Shown piece by piece: positions 16,421 to 26,000 of a DNA stretch of 62,633 nt; positions within the stretch are counted from its first letter, which is position 1; each line of letters begins with the position of its first letter. Under the pieces are notes generated by a model. The model was given only the letters and a program-made list of their open reading frames with translations, was not told where the DNA came from and did not search any database. The translations under genes and the position numbers were made by a program. The stretch lies in contig JAAUSA010000004.1 in assembly GCA_012031975.1 (NCBI GenBank), positions 1 through 62,633 of the forward strand, given 5' to 3'. Source of the DNA: Alkalinema sp. RU_4_3 (GTDB lineage Bacteria; Cyanobacteriota; Cyanobacteriia; Leptolyngbyales; Leptolyngbyaceae).

Positions 16421-18031
16421 TGCAAACGCCCTTTCCGGAAGAACAGTTACTTTTTACCCCCGCCAGCCCTGACAATGATGCGGTGGGGCTGGTGTTTGCG
16501 TTTCCAAACGAATATACGGTGGGGATTACCAGTCTGGGCTTTCAGATTGTCTGGGCGAAATTGGCGGGGCGATCGGATCTCGATGTCCGACGCCTGTTTA
16601 TGGATTTGCAGGAGCCTCTGCCCAGGGATTTGGAGCTGTTCGGGGTGTCTTTGTCCTGGGAGTTGGACTATGGCAATATTTTGAGTTTGCTAGAGAAGTT
16701 TGATATTCCGATTTGGGCGACGGAGCGGGGTGACTCCGATCCTCTGATTTTTGGCGGTGGACCTGTTTTGACGGCAAATCCAGAGCCCTTTGCTGAGTTT
16801 TTTGATATTGTTTTGCTGGGCGATGGCGAGCTATTACTTGACGAATTTATCGACGTCTATAAAACCGTCCGGGGTTTGAGCCGCCAGGCAAAACTCCAGC
16901 GGTTGGCCCAGGTGCCGGGGATTTATATTCCGAGTCTGTATGAGGTGCAATACGAGGCGCCGGATGGCGCGATCGCCCGCCTCACACCAATTGATGCTGA
17001 AACCCCAGCTACGGTGACGAAACAAACCTATCGCGGCAATGTCCTATCGGCCTCCACGGTGGTGACACCCAAGGCTGCCTGGGAAAATATTTTCATGGTC
17101 GAGGTGGTGCGGAGTTGCCCGGAGATGTGTCGGTTTTGTTTGGCGAGTTACCTCACGCTGCCGTTTCGTCCAGCCAGTTTGGAGGATTCGTTGATCCCAG
17201 CGATCGACCAAGGACTCAAAGTCACAAACCGCCTGGGACTACTCGGTGCTTCTGTGACCCAGCATCCGGAGTTCGACAGCCTACTCGATCACATTAACCA
17301 ACCCCAGTTTGATGATGTGCGCGTTAGTGTTTCCTCCGTCAGAACCAACACCGTGACGGAAAACTTGCTAAGACGTTAGTCAATCATGACAGTCGATCGA
17401 TCACCATTGCCGTCGAAAGCGGCAGCGAACGCATGCGCAATGTGGTAAATAAAAAACTCACCCAGGACGAAATTACCAATGCGGCGATCAATGCTAAAGC
17501 CGGAGGATTGAGCCGCCTCAAACTCTACGGCATGGTCGGCCTACCCAGCGAAACCTCCGAGGACGTTGATGCCACCGTGGTTTTGTTAAAATCCCTGAAG
17601 AAATCTGCCCCGGCCTGGGGCTTACCTGGGGCTGTAGCACCTTTGTCCCCAAGGCCCACACCCCCTTCCAGTGGTACGGCATCAACCCCCAAGCCGAAAA
17701 ACGCCTCCAGCAATTGCAAAAACAACTGCGCCCCCAGGGCATTGAATTCCGGCCCGAAAGCTACAACTGGTCGGTGATCCAGACCCTACTATCGAGGGGC
17801 GATCGCCGCCTGGCAAAACTCCTCACCCTGACCCGCCACTACGGTGACACCCTAGGCAGCTACCGCCGGGCCTTCAAGGAACTTAAGGGCCAAATTCCAC
17901 CCTTGGAGTTTTACGTCTACGAGAATTGGAGCACCGATCAAATCCTCCCCTGGGATCACCTGCAAGGCCCCCTGCCGAAGGAAACCCTAGTTAAACATCG
18001 ATCGACCGCCGAAGCCTTTTATGGAACGTGA
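16420..18031 (+). CDS. B12-binding radical SAM protein (interrupted by two 1-nt deletions)
   Basis: A radical-SAM protein of about 537 aa once two frameshifts are repaired. The N-terminal B12-binding-like half has FPNEYTVGITSLGFQIVW, LIFGGGPVLTANPEP and I-V-L-L-G-D-G-E. The catalytic half carries VVRSCPEMCRFC (C-x3-C-x2-C for the 4Fe-4S cluster), then T-I-A-V-E-S-G-S-E-R-M-R and W-G-C-S-T-F-V-P-K-A-H-T-P-F-Q-W. Frame is lost near 17365-17369 (one G missing) and near 17608-17613 (one base missing by a C run). It belongs to the TIGR03960-like family; the substrate is unknown. The start overlaps the ictB stop, and its end overlaps the following gene by 11 nt. Confidence 0.85.
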
Positions 18032-18596
18032 CTATCAAAGCATTCGATCCCTGATTAAACCCGGTGATGTGATCGCCTTCTCCGGGAAAGATCTGCCGTC
18101 GGAGGTGGTCAAACTCGCGACGCAATCTGAGTATGTCCATGTAGCGATCGTCATCTGGCGCGATGCCAACAACATACTCATCGCCGAATCCCACATCGAT
18201 CTGAGCCTGCCCAGCGTCGGCACAGGCAAAAAAGCCCTGGGGGTCCAGCTCCAATGGCTCGACGATCGGCTCGCCCAACAACAATCCCCCACCTGGTGGG
18301 CCGCGCTGAAAACACCCCTAGACGAAGCAGGCCTCGCCAAACTGCGCCAATGGAGCCAGGAAATCGAGAGCCAAAACATCCCCTACGACTTCCTCCAGGC
18401 CATCGGTGTGGGCCTCGAATCCCTCGGACTGAAGCGCTATAATCAGCAGGACGATCGCGCCTATTTCTGCTCAGAACTGGTCACCTGTGCTTTGCAGCTA
18501 GCAGGGGCCATCGACGACCAACTCAACCCAGCGCGGCAGACCCCGGCAAGCGTGATGGCCTTTTCCTGCTTTGAACCGGAGGTCTTGCTCAAATGA
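18021..18596 (+). CDS. YiiX/C92-like permuted papain-fold hydrolase
   Basis: A 191-aa protein with the circularly permuted NlpC/P60 (YiiX, YaeF) pattern. L-I-K-P-G-D-V-I-A-F-S-G is near the start, the catalytic His is in Y-V-H-V-A-I-V-I, and the catalytic Cys is in A-Y-F-C-S-E-L-V-T. Relatives cleave amide, ester or peptidoglycan-type bonds. No signal peptide is seen, so cytosolic or lipid-facing action is more likely than wall hydrolysis. The ATG overlaps the end of the radical-SAM gene, making an ictB, radical-SAM, YiiX operon. Confidence 0.83.
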   Translation: MERDYQSIRSLIKPGDVIAFSGKDLPSEVVKLATQSEYVHVAIVIWRDANNILIAESHIDLSLPSVGTGKKALGVQLQWLDDRLAQQQSPTWWAALKTPLDEAGLAKLRQWSQEIESQNIPYDFLQAIGVGLESLGLKRYNQQDDRAYFCSELVTCALQLAGAIDDQLNPARQTPASVMAFSCFEPEVLLK

Positions 18597-18654
18597 CCGG
18601 GTTTAGCTGTGTTAGGACGGTATTATAGAAAAGACGTACTTTCCCCCATACCCC

Positions 18655-18825
18655 ATGAAAAACACCGCCACCCTCTACCGTGGACATAACATTGAGCGCG
18701 TGGGCCATGGTAAACGTGTCACCTTCACCACCGAAATCAACGAAAAGCCCTGGTCGGCAGCCACACTGACCCTCGCCAAGGCGGGCATTGACGCCTGGAT
18801 TGATGGCGGCGTGGAACCCGAGTAG
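18655..18825 (+). CDS. Small conserved-looking protein, 56 aa
   Basis: A complete 56-aa frame in the gap before the helicase gene: M-K-N-T-A-T-L-Y-R-G-H-N-I-E-R-V, then V-T-F-T-T-E-I-N-E-K-P-W and a final I-D-A-W-I-D-G-G. It has an antiparallel-sheet look, with alternating hydrophobic residues and a helix (AATLTLAKAGIDAWID). No family name is known to me. The good start context, lack of rare codons and isolation from other frames support it as real. Confidence 0.6.
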   Translation: MKNTATLYRGHNIERVGHGKRVTFTTEINEKPWSAATLTLAKAGIDAWIDGGVEPE

Positions 18826-18874
18826 CTGTACAATGTGAGGTCCTAGGGCGATCGATACCTGTTTTGGGAGTTAC

Positions 18875-20258
18875 ATGTCTTTTTCTAAACTTGGTTTGTC
18901 AGCTGAAATCGTTCAGGCGGTTACGGCAAAGGGCTATACGGCACCGACCCCGATTCAAGAGCAAGCGATCCCGGTGATCCTGGAGGGTCGGGATCTTTTG
19001 GCAGCGGCTCAAACGGGCACGGGCAAGACGGCGGGCTTCACGCTGCCCATTTTGCAACGGCTGGCGCCCAAATCCACGACCCAGGGTGAACCTCGGCCTG
19101 TTCCGGTGAAGGCCCCATCCAAGGGACCGATTTTGCGATCGGCGGTCCAGGCCACGGGTCGTAGACAGCCCGTGCGGGCCTTGATTTTGGCACCGACGCG
19201 GGAACTAGCGGCCCAGGTTGAAGATAGTGTGCAGGCCTATGGCAGCCACCTCGATCTGGTTTCCTTGGCAGTCTTTGGCGGCGTGAACATTACCCCGCAG
19301 ATCCGGCGTCTGCGCAGCGGCGTGGATATTTTGGTAGCGACACCGGGGCGCCTGCTGGATCATGTGCAGCAGCGGACGGTGGATCTGTCCCAGGTGGAGA
19401 TTTTGGTATTGGATGAAGCCGATCGCATGTTGGACATGGGGTTCATCAAGGACATTCGCCGTATCCTGTCGCTTCTGCCTAAGCAACGTCAAAATTTGCT
19501 CTTTTCCGCCACATTTTCCAACGAGATCAAGGCCCTAGCAGGGACGCTCCTGCATAATCCGGCGGTGGTTGAAGTAGCCCGGCGGAATGCGAGCGCCGAG
19601 AAGATTTTCCAGCAGGTCTACCGCGTGGCCCGCACCCAAAAGGCCGCCCTCCTGACCCACCTGATCAATCACCACAACTGGTATCAAGTACTGGTGTTTA
19701 CGCGCACTAAGCATGGGGCCGATCGCCTAGCCAAACACCTGGGCCAAAACCAGATTTCGGCGATGGCTATTCATGGCAACAAGAGCCAGTCGGTGCGGAC
19801 GAAGACCCTGGCGCGGTTTAAGGAAGGGAATATTCAGGTTTTGGTGGCCACGGATATTGCGGCGCGGGGGATTGATATTAGTGATTTGCCCCAGGTGGTG
19901 AATTTTGATTTGCCCGATGTGCCCGAGGACTATGTCCATCGGATTGGGCGGACGGGCCGAGCGGGCTCTACGGGGGGGGGCTCTGTCCCTGGTCTGTGAA
20001 GATGAGGTGAAACTGTTGAAGGCGATCGAGCGATTGATTGCGCGATCGTTGCCCCAGGAAGTGGTGGAGGGGTTTGAACCCAATTCGCGGGCGTCCCAGC
20101 AGCCTCCGGTGACGGCGGAGCAGCGGGCGTCGGGTGTGGAACCTAGGCGATCGTCTGGGGGGCATCCACAGCCGGCTTCGGCGCGGCAGCAGCGTCCGGG
20201 GAGTCAGGCGAGGGGGCGACGAAGTGCAGGGGGGCGATCGTCGGGGCGATCGTCTTAG
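18875..20258 (+). CDS. DEAD-box RNA helicase, RhlE-like (one extra G)
   Basis: ATP-dependent RNA helicase of about 460 aa after repair. All core motifs are present: Q motif (T-P-I-Q), [39 protein letters not shown] and [10 protein letters not shown]. An insertion rich in basic and Pro residues (about 70-100) separates motifs I and Ia. The C-terminal tail is rich in Arg, Gly and Ser (S-S-G-R-S-S at the end), as in RNA-chaperoning helicases. The frame breaks in a run of nine G at 19972-19980; with eight it reads on to L-S-L-V-C-E-D-E. Cold or redox induction is known for cyanobacterial relatives but is not visible here. Confidence 0.9.
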
Positions 20259-20326
20259 GTAAGCCAGTGGGTGGAGAAATGGCCTATACTTCCTAACTGT
20301 TGTAAGTAAGAAAGTAGGGATTTATT

Positions 20327-21067
20327 ATGGGAATTTGTCAGATCGCTCGCTTGGGAATGATCAGCCTTTTGATGTCTGCGTTGTTCATTCCCGAACAGGC
20401 CTTAGCCCAATCTGCTAAACTCAATCCCTATCCCGACGTCATCTTGGCCGAACTCCTGAGCAATTGCCTGGATGACACGAAATCCTTAACCCTGATTGTG
20501 CCCCTCGATCGCAATAATTCAATTTCCATTCGATCGGCCACTGATAAAAAAATAGCCAACCTGGATAAACGCCTTAAGGAAAGTAAAGACACGCTTGAAC
20601 AGGAAGCTCAAAATGCCTACAAGCAAGTTGAGGTGGAAGTGAAGGATCGCCAATCACAGCTTGAGGCCTTGGTGCGCGATCCGGAGAAGTTTAATCAGCA
20701 GTTGCAAAAAGTAAAAGAGGCGATCGCTAAAAAAAATACACCGGATGGACAGCTTGCGAGTTTGAAGGTTCTCCTAAAGGATCTTGAAGACATTCAACGC
20801 GATCCTAAGATGGTCAAAGTAAAAGCCCAGGAAAGCCGAGATAGAGCCTTTCAGGAGATCCGCAATAGCCAGAAATCCTCGCTCCAGCAACTGGACCAAA
20901 ACCACACCAAATCAAAACAGCGGCTCACGGTTTGCACCTGCAAAATTGAAGGGCTGCAAGCAAAATATCCCGTTCAAGATTTCTACAAGCAGATGATGAA
21001 AGAGTTGACGGGGGAGCCTGCTATTTCTAAGGACTGGTCGGAGGTGAGCCAGACCTGTAAGAAGTAG
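20327..21067 (+). CDS. Secreted coiled-coil protein of unknown function
   Basis: A 246-aa protein with an N-terminal signal peptide (hydrophobic LGMISLLMSALFIP, likely cut after A-L-A). Residues about 65-200 are charged and heptad-like (KRLKESKDTLEQEAQNAYKQ and similar), predicting a long coiled coil. Cys are at the ends (S-N-C-L-D near 45; V-C-T-C near 200; T-C at the C-terminus), perhaps for disulfides in the periplasm. An RBS-like AAGTAGGGA lies before the start. No family recognised. Confidence 0.7.
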   Translation: MGICQIARLGMISLLMSALFIPEQALAQSAKLNPYPDVILAELLSNCLDDTKSLTLIVPLDRNNSISIRSATDKKIANLDKRLKESKDTLEQEAQNAYKQVEVEVKDRQSQLEALVRDPEKFNQQLQKVKEAIAKKNTPDGQLASLKVLLKDLEDIQRDPKMVKVKAQESRDRAFQEIRNSQKSSLQQLDQNHTKSKQRLTVCTCKIEGLQAKYPVQDFYKQMMKELTGEPAISKDWSEVSQTCKK

Positions 21068-21156
21068 TCCAGACCTCGTTGCATAAATTCCCAGACCCGA
21101 TCGTGGAGTCTCTATATCGCAAGGCGGCCTAGGCCAGCCATCGCAGTGAGTCCTAC

Positions 21157-22797
21157 ATGCTTGACGCACGGAGATATCATGGGAATTTTTGCATTTTTTC
21201 ACCTCTGAATAACGGTTCTTTGGTTGTGCTGGGGGACCAGAGCGATAATACGATCGCCATTGGACGCACGGCCTCCGGTGACCTGCTGGTCAATAACGGA
21301 GCGGTGCAAATCTTCGGGAACAGACGCTCTTTCTCTAGCAGCAGCAAGATTCAAGTCTTTGGATTTGCGGGTAACGATACGATTTCGGTGGATGAAACCA
21401 ATGGTCCTGTCCAGGCTGTGCAGATGTTTGGGGGGCTGGGGAACGATATTTTGAAGGGTGGAGCGGGGGCAGACTATTTTGCTGGAGGTGAGGGCAATGA
21501 CTTTGTCGATGGGAATGGCGGCAATGATACGGCCTTCCTTGGGGCCGGTGATGATACGTTTCAGTGGGATCCCGGCGATGGTAGCGATCGCGTCGAGGGA
21601 GAAGCGGGCCTTGATCTAATGATTTTTAACGGTTCCGCTGGGGACGAAAGTTTTGACCTGTCTGCCAATGGCGATCGCCTTCGCTTTTTCCGTAATCTTG
21701 GCAATATTGTCATGGATACGAATGATATAGAACGGGTCGATCTCAATGCCCTGGGTGGTTCTGACACGATTACATTCAATAATCTTGCGGCCACTGACGT
21801 CAAGGATTTTCGACTCAATTTAGGGGCTGATGGGAAACAGGATTCTTTGATTGTGAATGGGACTGATAATGCAGAGACGATCGATGTTACGGGAACTGGG
21901 AGTAGCTTCTCGATCGCGGGATTGTTCACAGGGATTACAGTCACGGGATCTGAATCGATCGATCGATTGACCCTGAATGCCTTGGGGGGTGATGATGTTA
22001 TCCAAGCCAGCACATTGCCAGCGGTGACTGTGCAGTTCACGGCCGATGGAGGTGCTGGGGATGATAAGATTTTCGGTGGTCTGGGGAATGATATTTTGTT
22101 CGGTGGAATTGGCAAGGATTTGATTGATGGCAATCGCGGCGATGATACGGCCTTTCTAGGTGAAGGCAATGATATCTTTCAGTGGGACCCTGGCGATGGC
22201 AGTGATCTGGTGGAAGGGGGTGCCGGACTGGATACGATGCTGTTTAATGGGGCCAATGTCAGTGAAGTGTTTGATGTTTCAGCCAATGGCCAGCGTGTCC
22301 GCTTCTTCCGAAATGTCGCGAATATCACGATGGATATGGATGGGATAGAGCAGCTCGATCTGAATGCCTTAGGGGGAATCGATACCATCACCATCAATGA
22401 TCTAACCGGGACTGCCCTGAAGCAACTCAATCTGAATTTAGGGAGTGATGGTCAAGGCGATCGCGTAATCATTAATGGTACAAATGGCGATGATGTGATC
22501 CAGGTTGCTAATGCGACGAATGGTGTTGATATTTTGGGATTATTTGCAACGGTGGCGATCTCCGGGGCCGACCCTACGGATACGCTCGTCGTCAGTGGTT
22601 TGGCTGGGGATGATGTGCTGGTGGCCACTACATTGCTACCGAATAAAATCTCGGTGGTGTTTCAGGGTGATGCTGGGGACGATGTTCTCAATGGTGGCGA
22701 GGGTAATGATGTCCTAGATGGTGGGGCGGGGGATGATGTGCTTGTGGGTGGTCCTGGGCAGGATATCTTACTGAATGGTGAGGTGAATGTTCAGTAG
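21157..22797 (+). CDS. RTX-type calcium-binding repeat protein
   Basis: A 546-aa acidic protein dominated by G-G-x-G-x-D nonapeptides, for example L-G-N-D-I-L-K-G-G-A-G-A-D near residue 100 and a second block near 305. The C-terminal block is N-G-G-E-G-N-D-V-L-D-G-G-A-G-D-D. These bind calcium outside the cell and mark type I secretion substrates. A module of about 200 aa is duplicated: both copies run through A-F-L-G-x-G-(D/N)-D-x-F-Q-W-D-P-G-D-G-S-D, then R-F-F-R-N and D-L-N-A-L-G-G. There is no N-terminal signal peptide, as expected. The start is uncertain, since the first 20 residues look unlike the rest. The function could be adhesion or S-layer-like coating. Confidence 0.85.
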   Translation: MLDARRYHGNFCIFSPLNNGSLVVLGDQSDNTIAIGRTASGDLLVNNGAVQIFGNRRSFSSSSKIQVFGFAGNDTISVDETNGPVQAVQMFGGLGNDILKGGAGADYFAGGEGNDFVDGNGGNDTAFLGAGDDTFQWDPGDGSDRVEGEAGLDLMIFNGSAGDESFDLSANGDRLRFFRNLGNIVMDTNDIERVDLNALGGSDTITFNNLAATDVKDFRLNLGADGKQDSLIVNGTDNAETIDVTGTGSSFSIAGLFTGITVTGSESIDRLTLNALGGDDVIQASTLPAVTVQFTADGGAGDDKIFGGLGNDILFGGIGKDLIDGNRGDDTAFLGEGNDIFQWDPGDGSDLVEGGAGLDTMLFNGANVSEVFDVSANGQRVRFFRNVANITMDMDGIEQLDLNALGGIDTITINDLTGTALKQLNLNLGSDGQGDRVIINGTNGDDVIQVANATNGVDILGLFATVAISGADPTDTLVVSGLAGDDVLVATTLLPNKISVVFQGDAGDDVLNGGEGNDVLDGGAGDDVLVGGPGQDILLNGEVNVQ

Positions 22798-22846
22798 AGG
22801 GGGCGATCGCATTCTGCCAGATCTCAGTCCTACATGTTAGGGTTGG

Positions 22847-22957
22847 GATCTGGGTTTACGAGCCATCGAACGAGTGACTGGGGTTCACCACACTACGGTG
22901 ATCACCTGGATCAAACAAGTGGGCAAACACCTCCCGGACGCCTATGCCCGGTCGGTC
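22847..22957 (+). pseudogene. IS1-family transposase relic
   Basis: One open stretch translates to L-G-L-R-A-I-E-R-V-T-G-V-H-H-T-T-V, then I-T-W-I-K-Q-V-G and L-P-D-A-Y. This is the helix-turn-helix region of cyanobacterial IS1-type transposases. The DDE catalytic part and terminal repeats are missing, and unrelated sequence follows. It lies alone in the 300-bp gap between the RTX gene and the giant gene; I see no other gene there. Confidence 0.75.
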
Positions 22958-23098
22958 TATCCGGCGATCGAGGTTTGGGTTAGTAGTCAGGGGACGTTGC
23001 CCATCAAACCAAAACCCTCCCGGTGCTGTATCCGAAAGGGTTTGGTGTTGGTTCTAGTTGGTGGTTAAGTTAGCTGGTTTTTGGGCAATCGCGCGATT

Positions 23099-26000
23099 TT
23101 ACTTGTTTTCCAAGTATTTCAAGGTACCGTCTTGCTGACCGACGATCGCATCCAAATCGCCATCGCCATCAATATCAGCAAAGGTGACGTTGCTGTTTGC
23201 ATCTAAGCCACTGATATTGTTCATGGGATTCGTGTTGCCGGTCTGGCGACTAAAGCTACCGCCATTATTGCGATAGTAAGCCATGCCGCCTTTACCATCA
23301 CCGATAAAGATATCCAAATCGCCATCCTTGTCGATGTCGGCAAAGCTGGGTCGTAGACTGCTACTGACTGTCATCCCATTAAATGGGTTAGCAGTCCCAG
23401 TCACTTGGGCAAAGCTAGCATTGGTATTGCGATAGAAGGCAATGGAGCCACTGGTATTACCCGCAGCGCTGACGGTGGTAATGAAGGCATCCAAATCGCC
23501 ATCGTTATCAATATCGGCAAAGGTCGGAGCCATGGTCGCCAGGGTCACCGCATTAAAGGGATTAGCCGCATCGGTGACTTGGGCAAAACTGCCGTTGGTA
23601 TTGCGGTAGTAACCGATCGTGCCCTTCGATCCGCCAATAAAGGCATCGAGGTCACCGTCGCGATCGATATCCGCAAAGGAGATGCTGCTGTTATCACCCC
23701 AATCCACGCCGTTAAAGGGATTGGCTGCGCCCGTGACTTGGGCATAGGTGCCGTTAGTGTTGCGATAGTAGCGGATAGTGCCATCGGCGGCACCCACAAA
23801 AGCATCCAGATCACCATCCTTATCGATGTCGGCAAAGGCGGGGGTCGCCTGATTGCCCACATCTAAGCCATTGAACGGATTGGCTGTGCCTGTGCGCTCG
23901 CGGAAGGTGAGTCCAGTAATGGACAGCGAAACCGTTGCTGTACTGGTACCCCCTTTGCCATCACTGATGGTGTAGGTGAAGCTGTCGTTGCCTGTATTGC
24001 CCAGGTTGAGTGCGGCGAACTTGCCGTTAGGGTTGTAGGTGAAGGTGCCGTTGGCATTGAGCGTTAGTTTTGCCCCGGAGGTGAGGGTCACCGTTGCGCC
24101 CGCAGCGATCGCCACACCATTCACCTGGGTGACATTCAGGACATCGCCCGTGTCAATATCCGTATCGTTGCTCAAGACCGTTAGGGTTGTGGCCGTATCT
24201 TCATTGGTGGTGAAGCTATCGGCGATCGCGCTGGGACCATCGTTCACACCTGTAATCGTCAGCGTGGCTGTGGCTGTGGCTGTGCCGCCTTTGCCGTCGC
24301 TGATGGTGTAGGTGAAACTGTCGTTGGCGGTCTTGCCCACCCCCAGGTACTCAAATTTACCGTTGGGATTGTAGGTGAAGGTGCCGTTGGCATTGAGGGT
24401 GACCTTGGCCCCGGAGGTGAGGGTGATGGCTGTGCCAGTGGCGATCGTCGTACCATTGACGCGAGTCACTGTCAGGGTATCAGCCACGTTTGCATCAAAG
24501 TCGTTGCTGAGGGCAGAGATATTCACCGAAGACCCTTCGTTCGTGGTGGCGATGTCATTTAGGGCCGTTGGGGTTGTGTTGGTGTTCTCGAAGTAGTTGA
24601 GGTTGCCATTAAATTCACCGATGAAGGCATCTAAGTCGCCATCGTTATTGATGTCAATGAACACGATCGTGCTGTCGTTGCCCACATCTACGCCATTGAA
24701 CGGATTGGCTGTGCCCGTTTGTTGGCTAAAGCTGCCATTGGTATTACGGAAGTAGTTGATGTTGCCATCTTTTTCACCCACAAACGCATCCGCATCACCA
24801 TCGCGATCCACATCGACAAAGGTAATCCGGCTGTCATCGCCCACATCGACCCCGTTGAATGGGTTGGTCGTGCCTGTGATATTCGCAAAGCTACCATTGG
24901 TATTGCGATAGAATTTGATGCTGCCATCGGCTTGCCCAACAAAGGCATCCAGGTCACCATCACTGTCGATGTCCACAAAGCTCGGCGCAACCTTTTCAGC
25001 AACGCTATTAAAGGGGTTGGTTGTGGCCGTTACTGCCGTGAAGCTACCATTGGTATTTTGGTAGTAAGACATTCCCCATTTGCTATTACCCACAAAGGCA
25101 TCGAGATCCCCATCTTTGTCGATGTCGGCCAAGGAAATGGAGTCGCCACTGATGCTCTCAAAGGGATTTGCACTGCCCGTGATTTGGCTAAAGCTACCAT
25201 TGTCATTGCGATAGTAACTAATGTCGCCATTACTGTTACTCACTAAGGCATCGAGATCGCCATCTTTGTCGATGTCAGCAAACGTTGGGGCACTGGAGTA
25301 GCCCACATCGATGCCATTGAAGGGATTCTCACTGCCTGTCCGTTCATAGAACGCTCCACCTTTAATGGTCATGGTCACGGTGGCGGTACTCGTACCCCCT
25401 TTGCCGTCACTGATCGTGTAGGTGAAGCTTTCGGTGCTGGTTTCACCCATGCCTAGGGTGACAAATTTGCCATTGGGGTTATAGGTGAAGGTGCCATTGG
25501 CATTGTAGATCAGCTTTGCGCCGGAGGTTAGGGTGATGGTGCTGCCAGCGGTAATGTTATTACCATTGACTTGGGTGATGCTAATGACATCGCCTGTATC
25601 AATATCAGAATCGTTGCTCAGAACGGAAATCGTCGTGGCTAGATCCTCATTGGTGCTGGCATTATCCGCTCTGGCGATCGGTGCGTCGTTGGTGCCTGTA
25701 ATGGTCAACGATACGGTGGCGGTGCTGGTGCCGCCTTTGCCGTCACTGAGGGTGTAGGTGAAGCGATCGGTGGCGCTCTGGCCTACGCCTAGGAATTCAA
25801 ATTTGCCATTGGGATTGTAGGTGAAGGTGCCGTTCGGGTTGAGGGTGACGGTGGCTTTGGAACCAATTTGCAGGGTGGAGCCGGTGCTTAAGCTGGTGCC
25901 ATTGACTTGGGTGATGCTGAGAACATCGCCCTGGTCGATGTCGGTGTCATTGCCCAGGGGCGCGATCGTCACTGCGACATTTTCGCTAGTGGTGGCGGCA

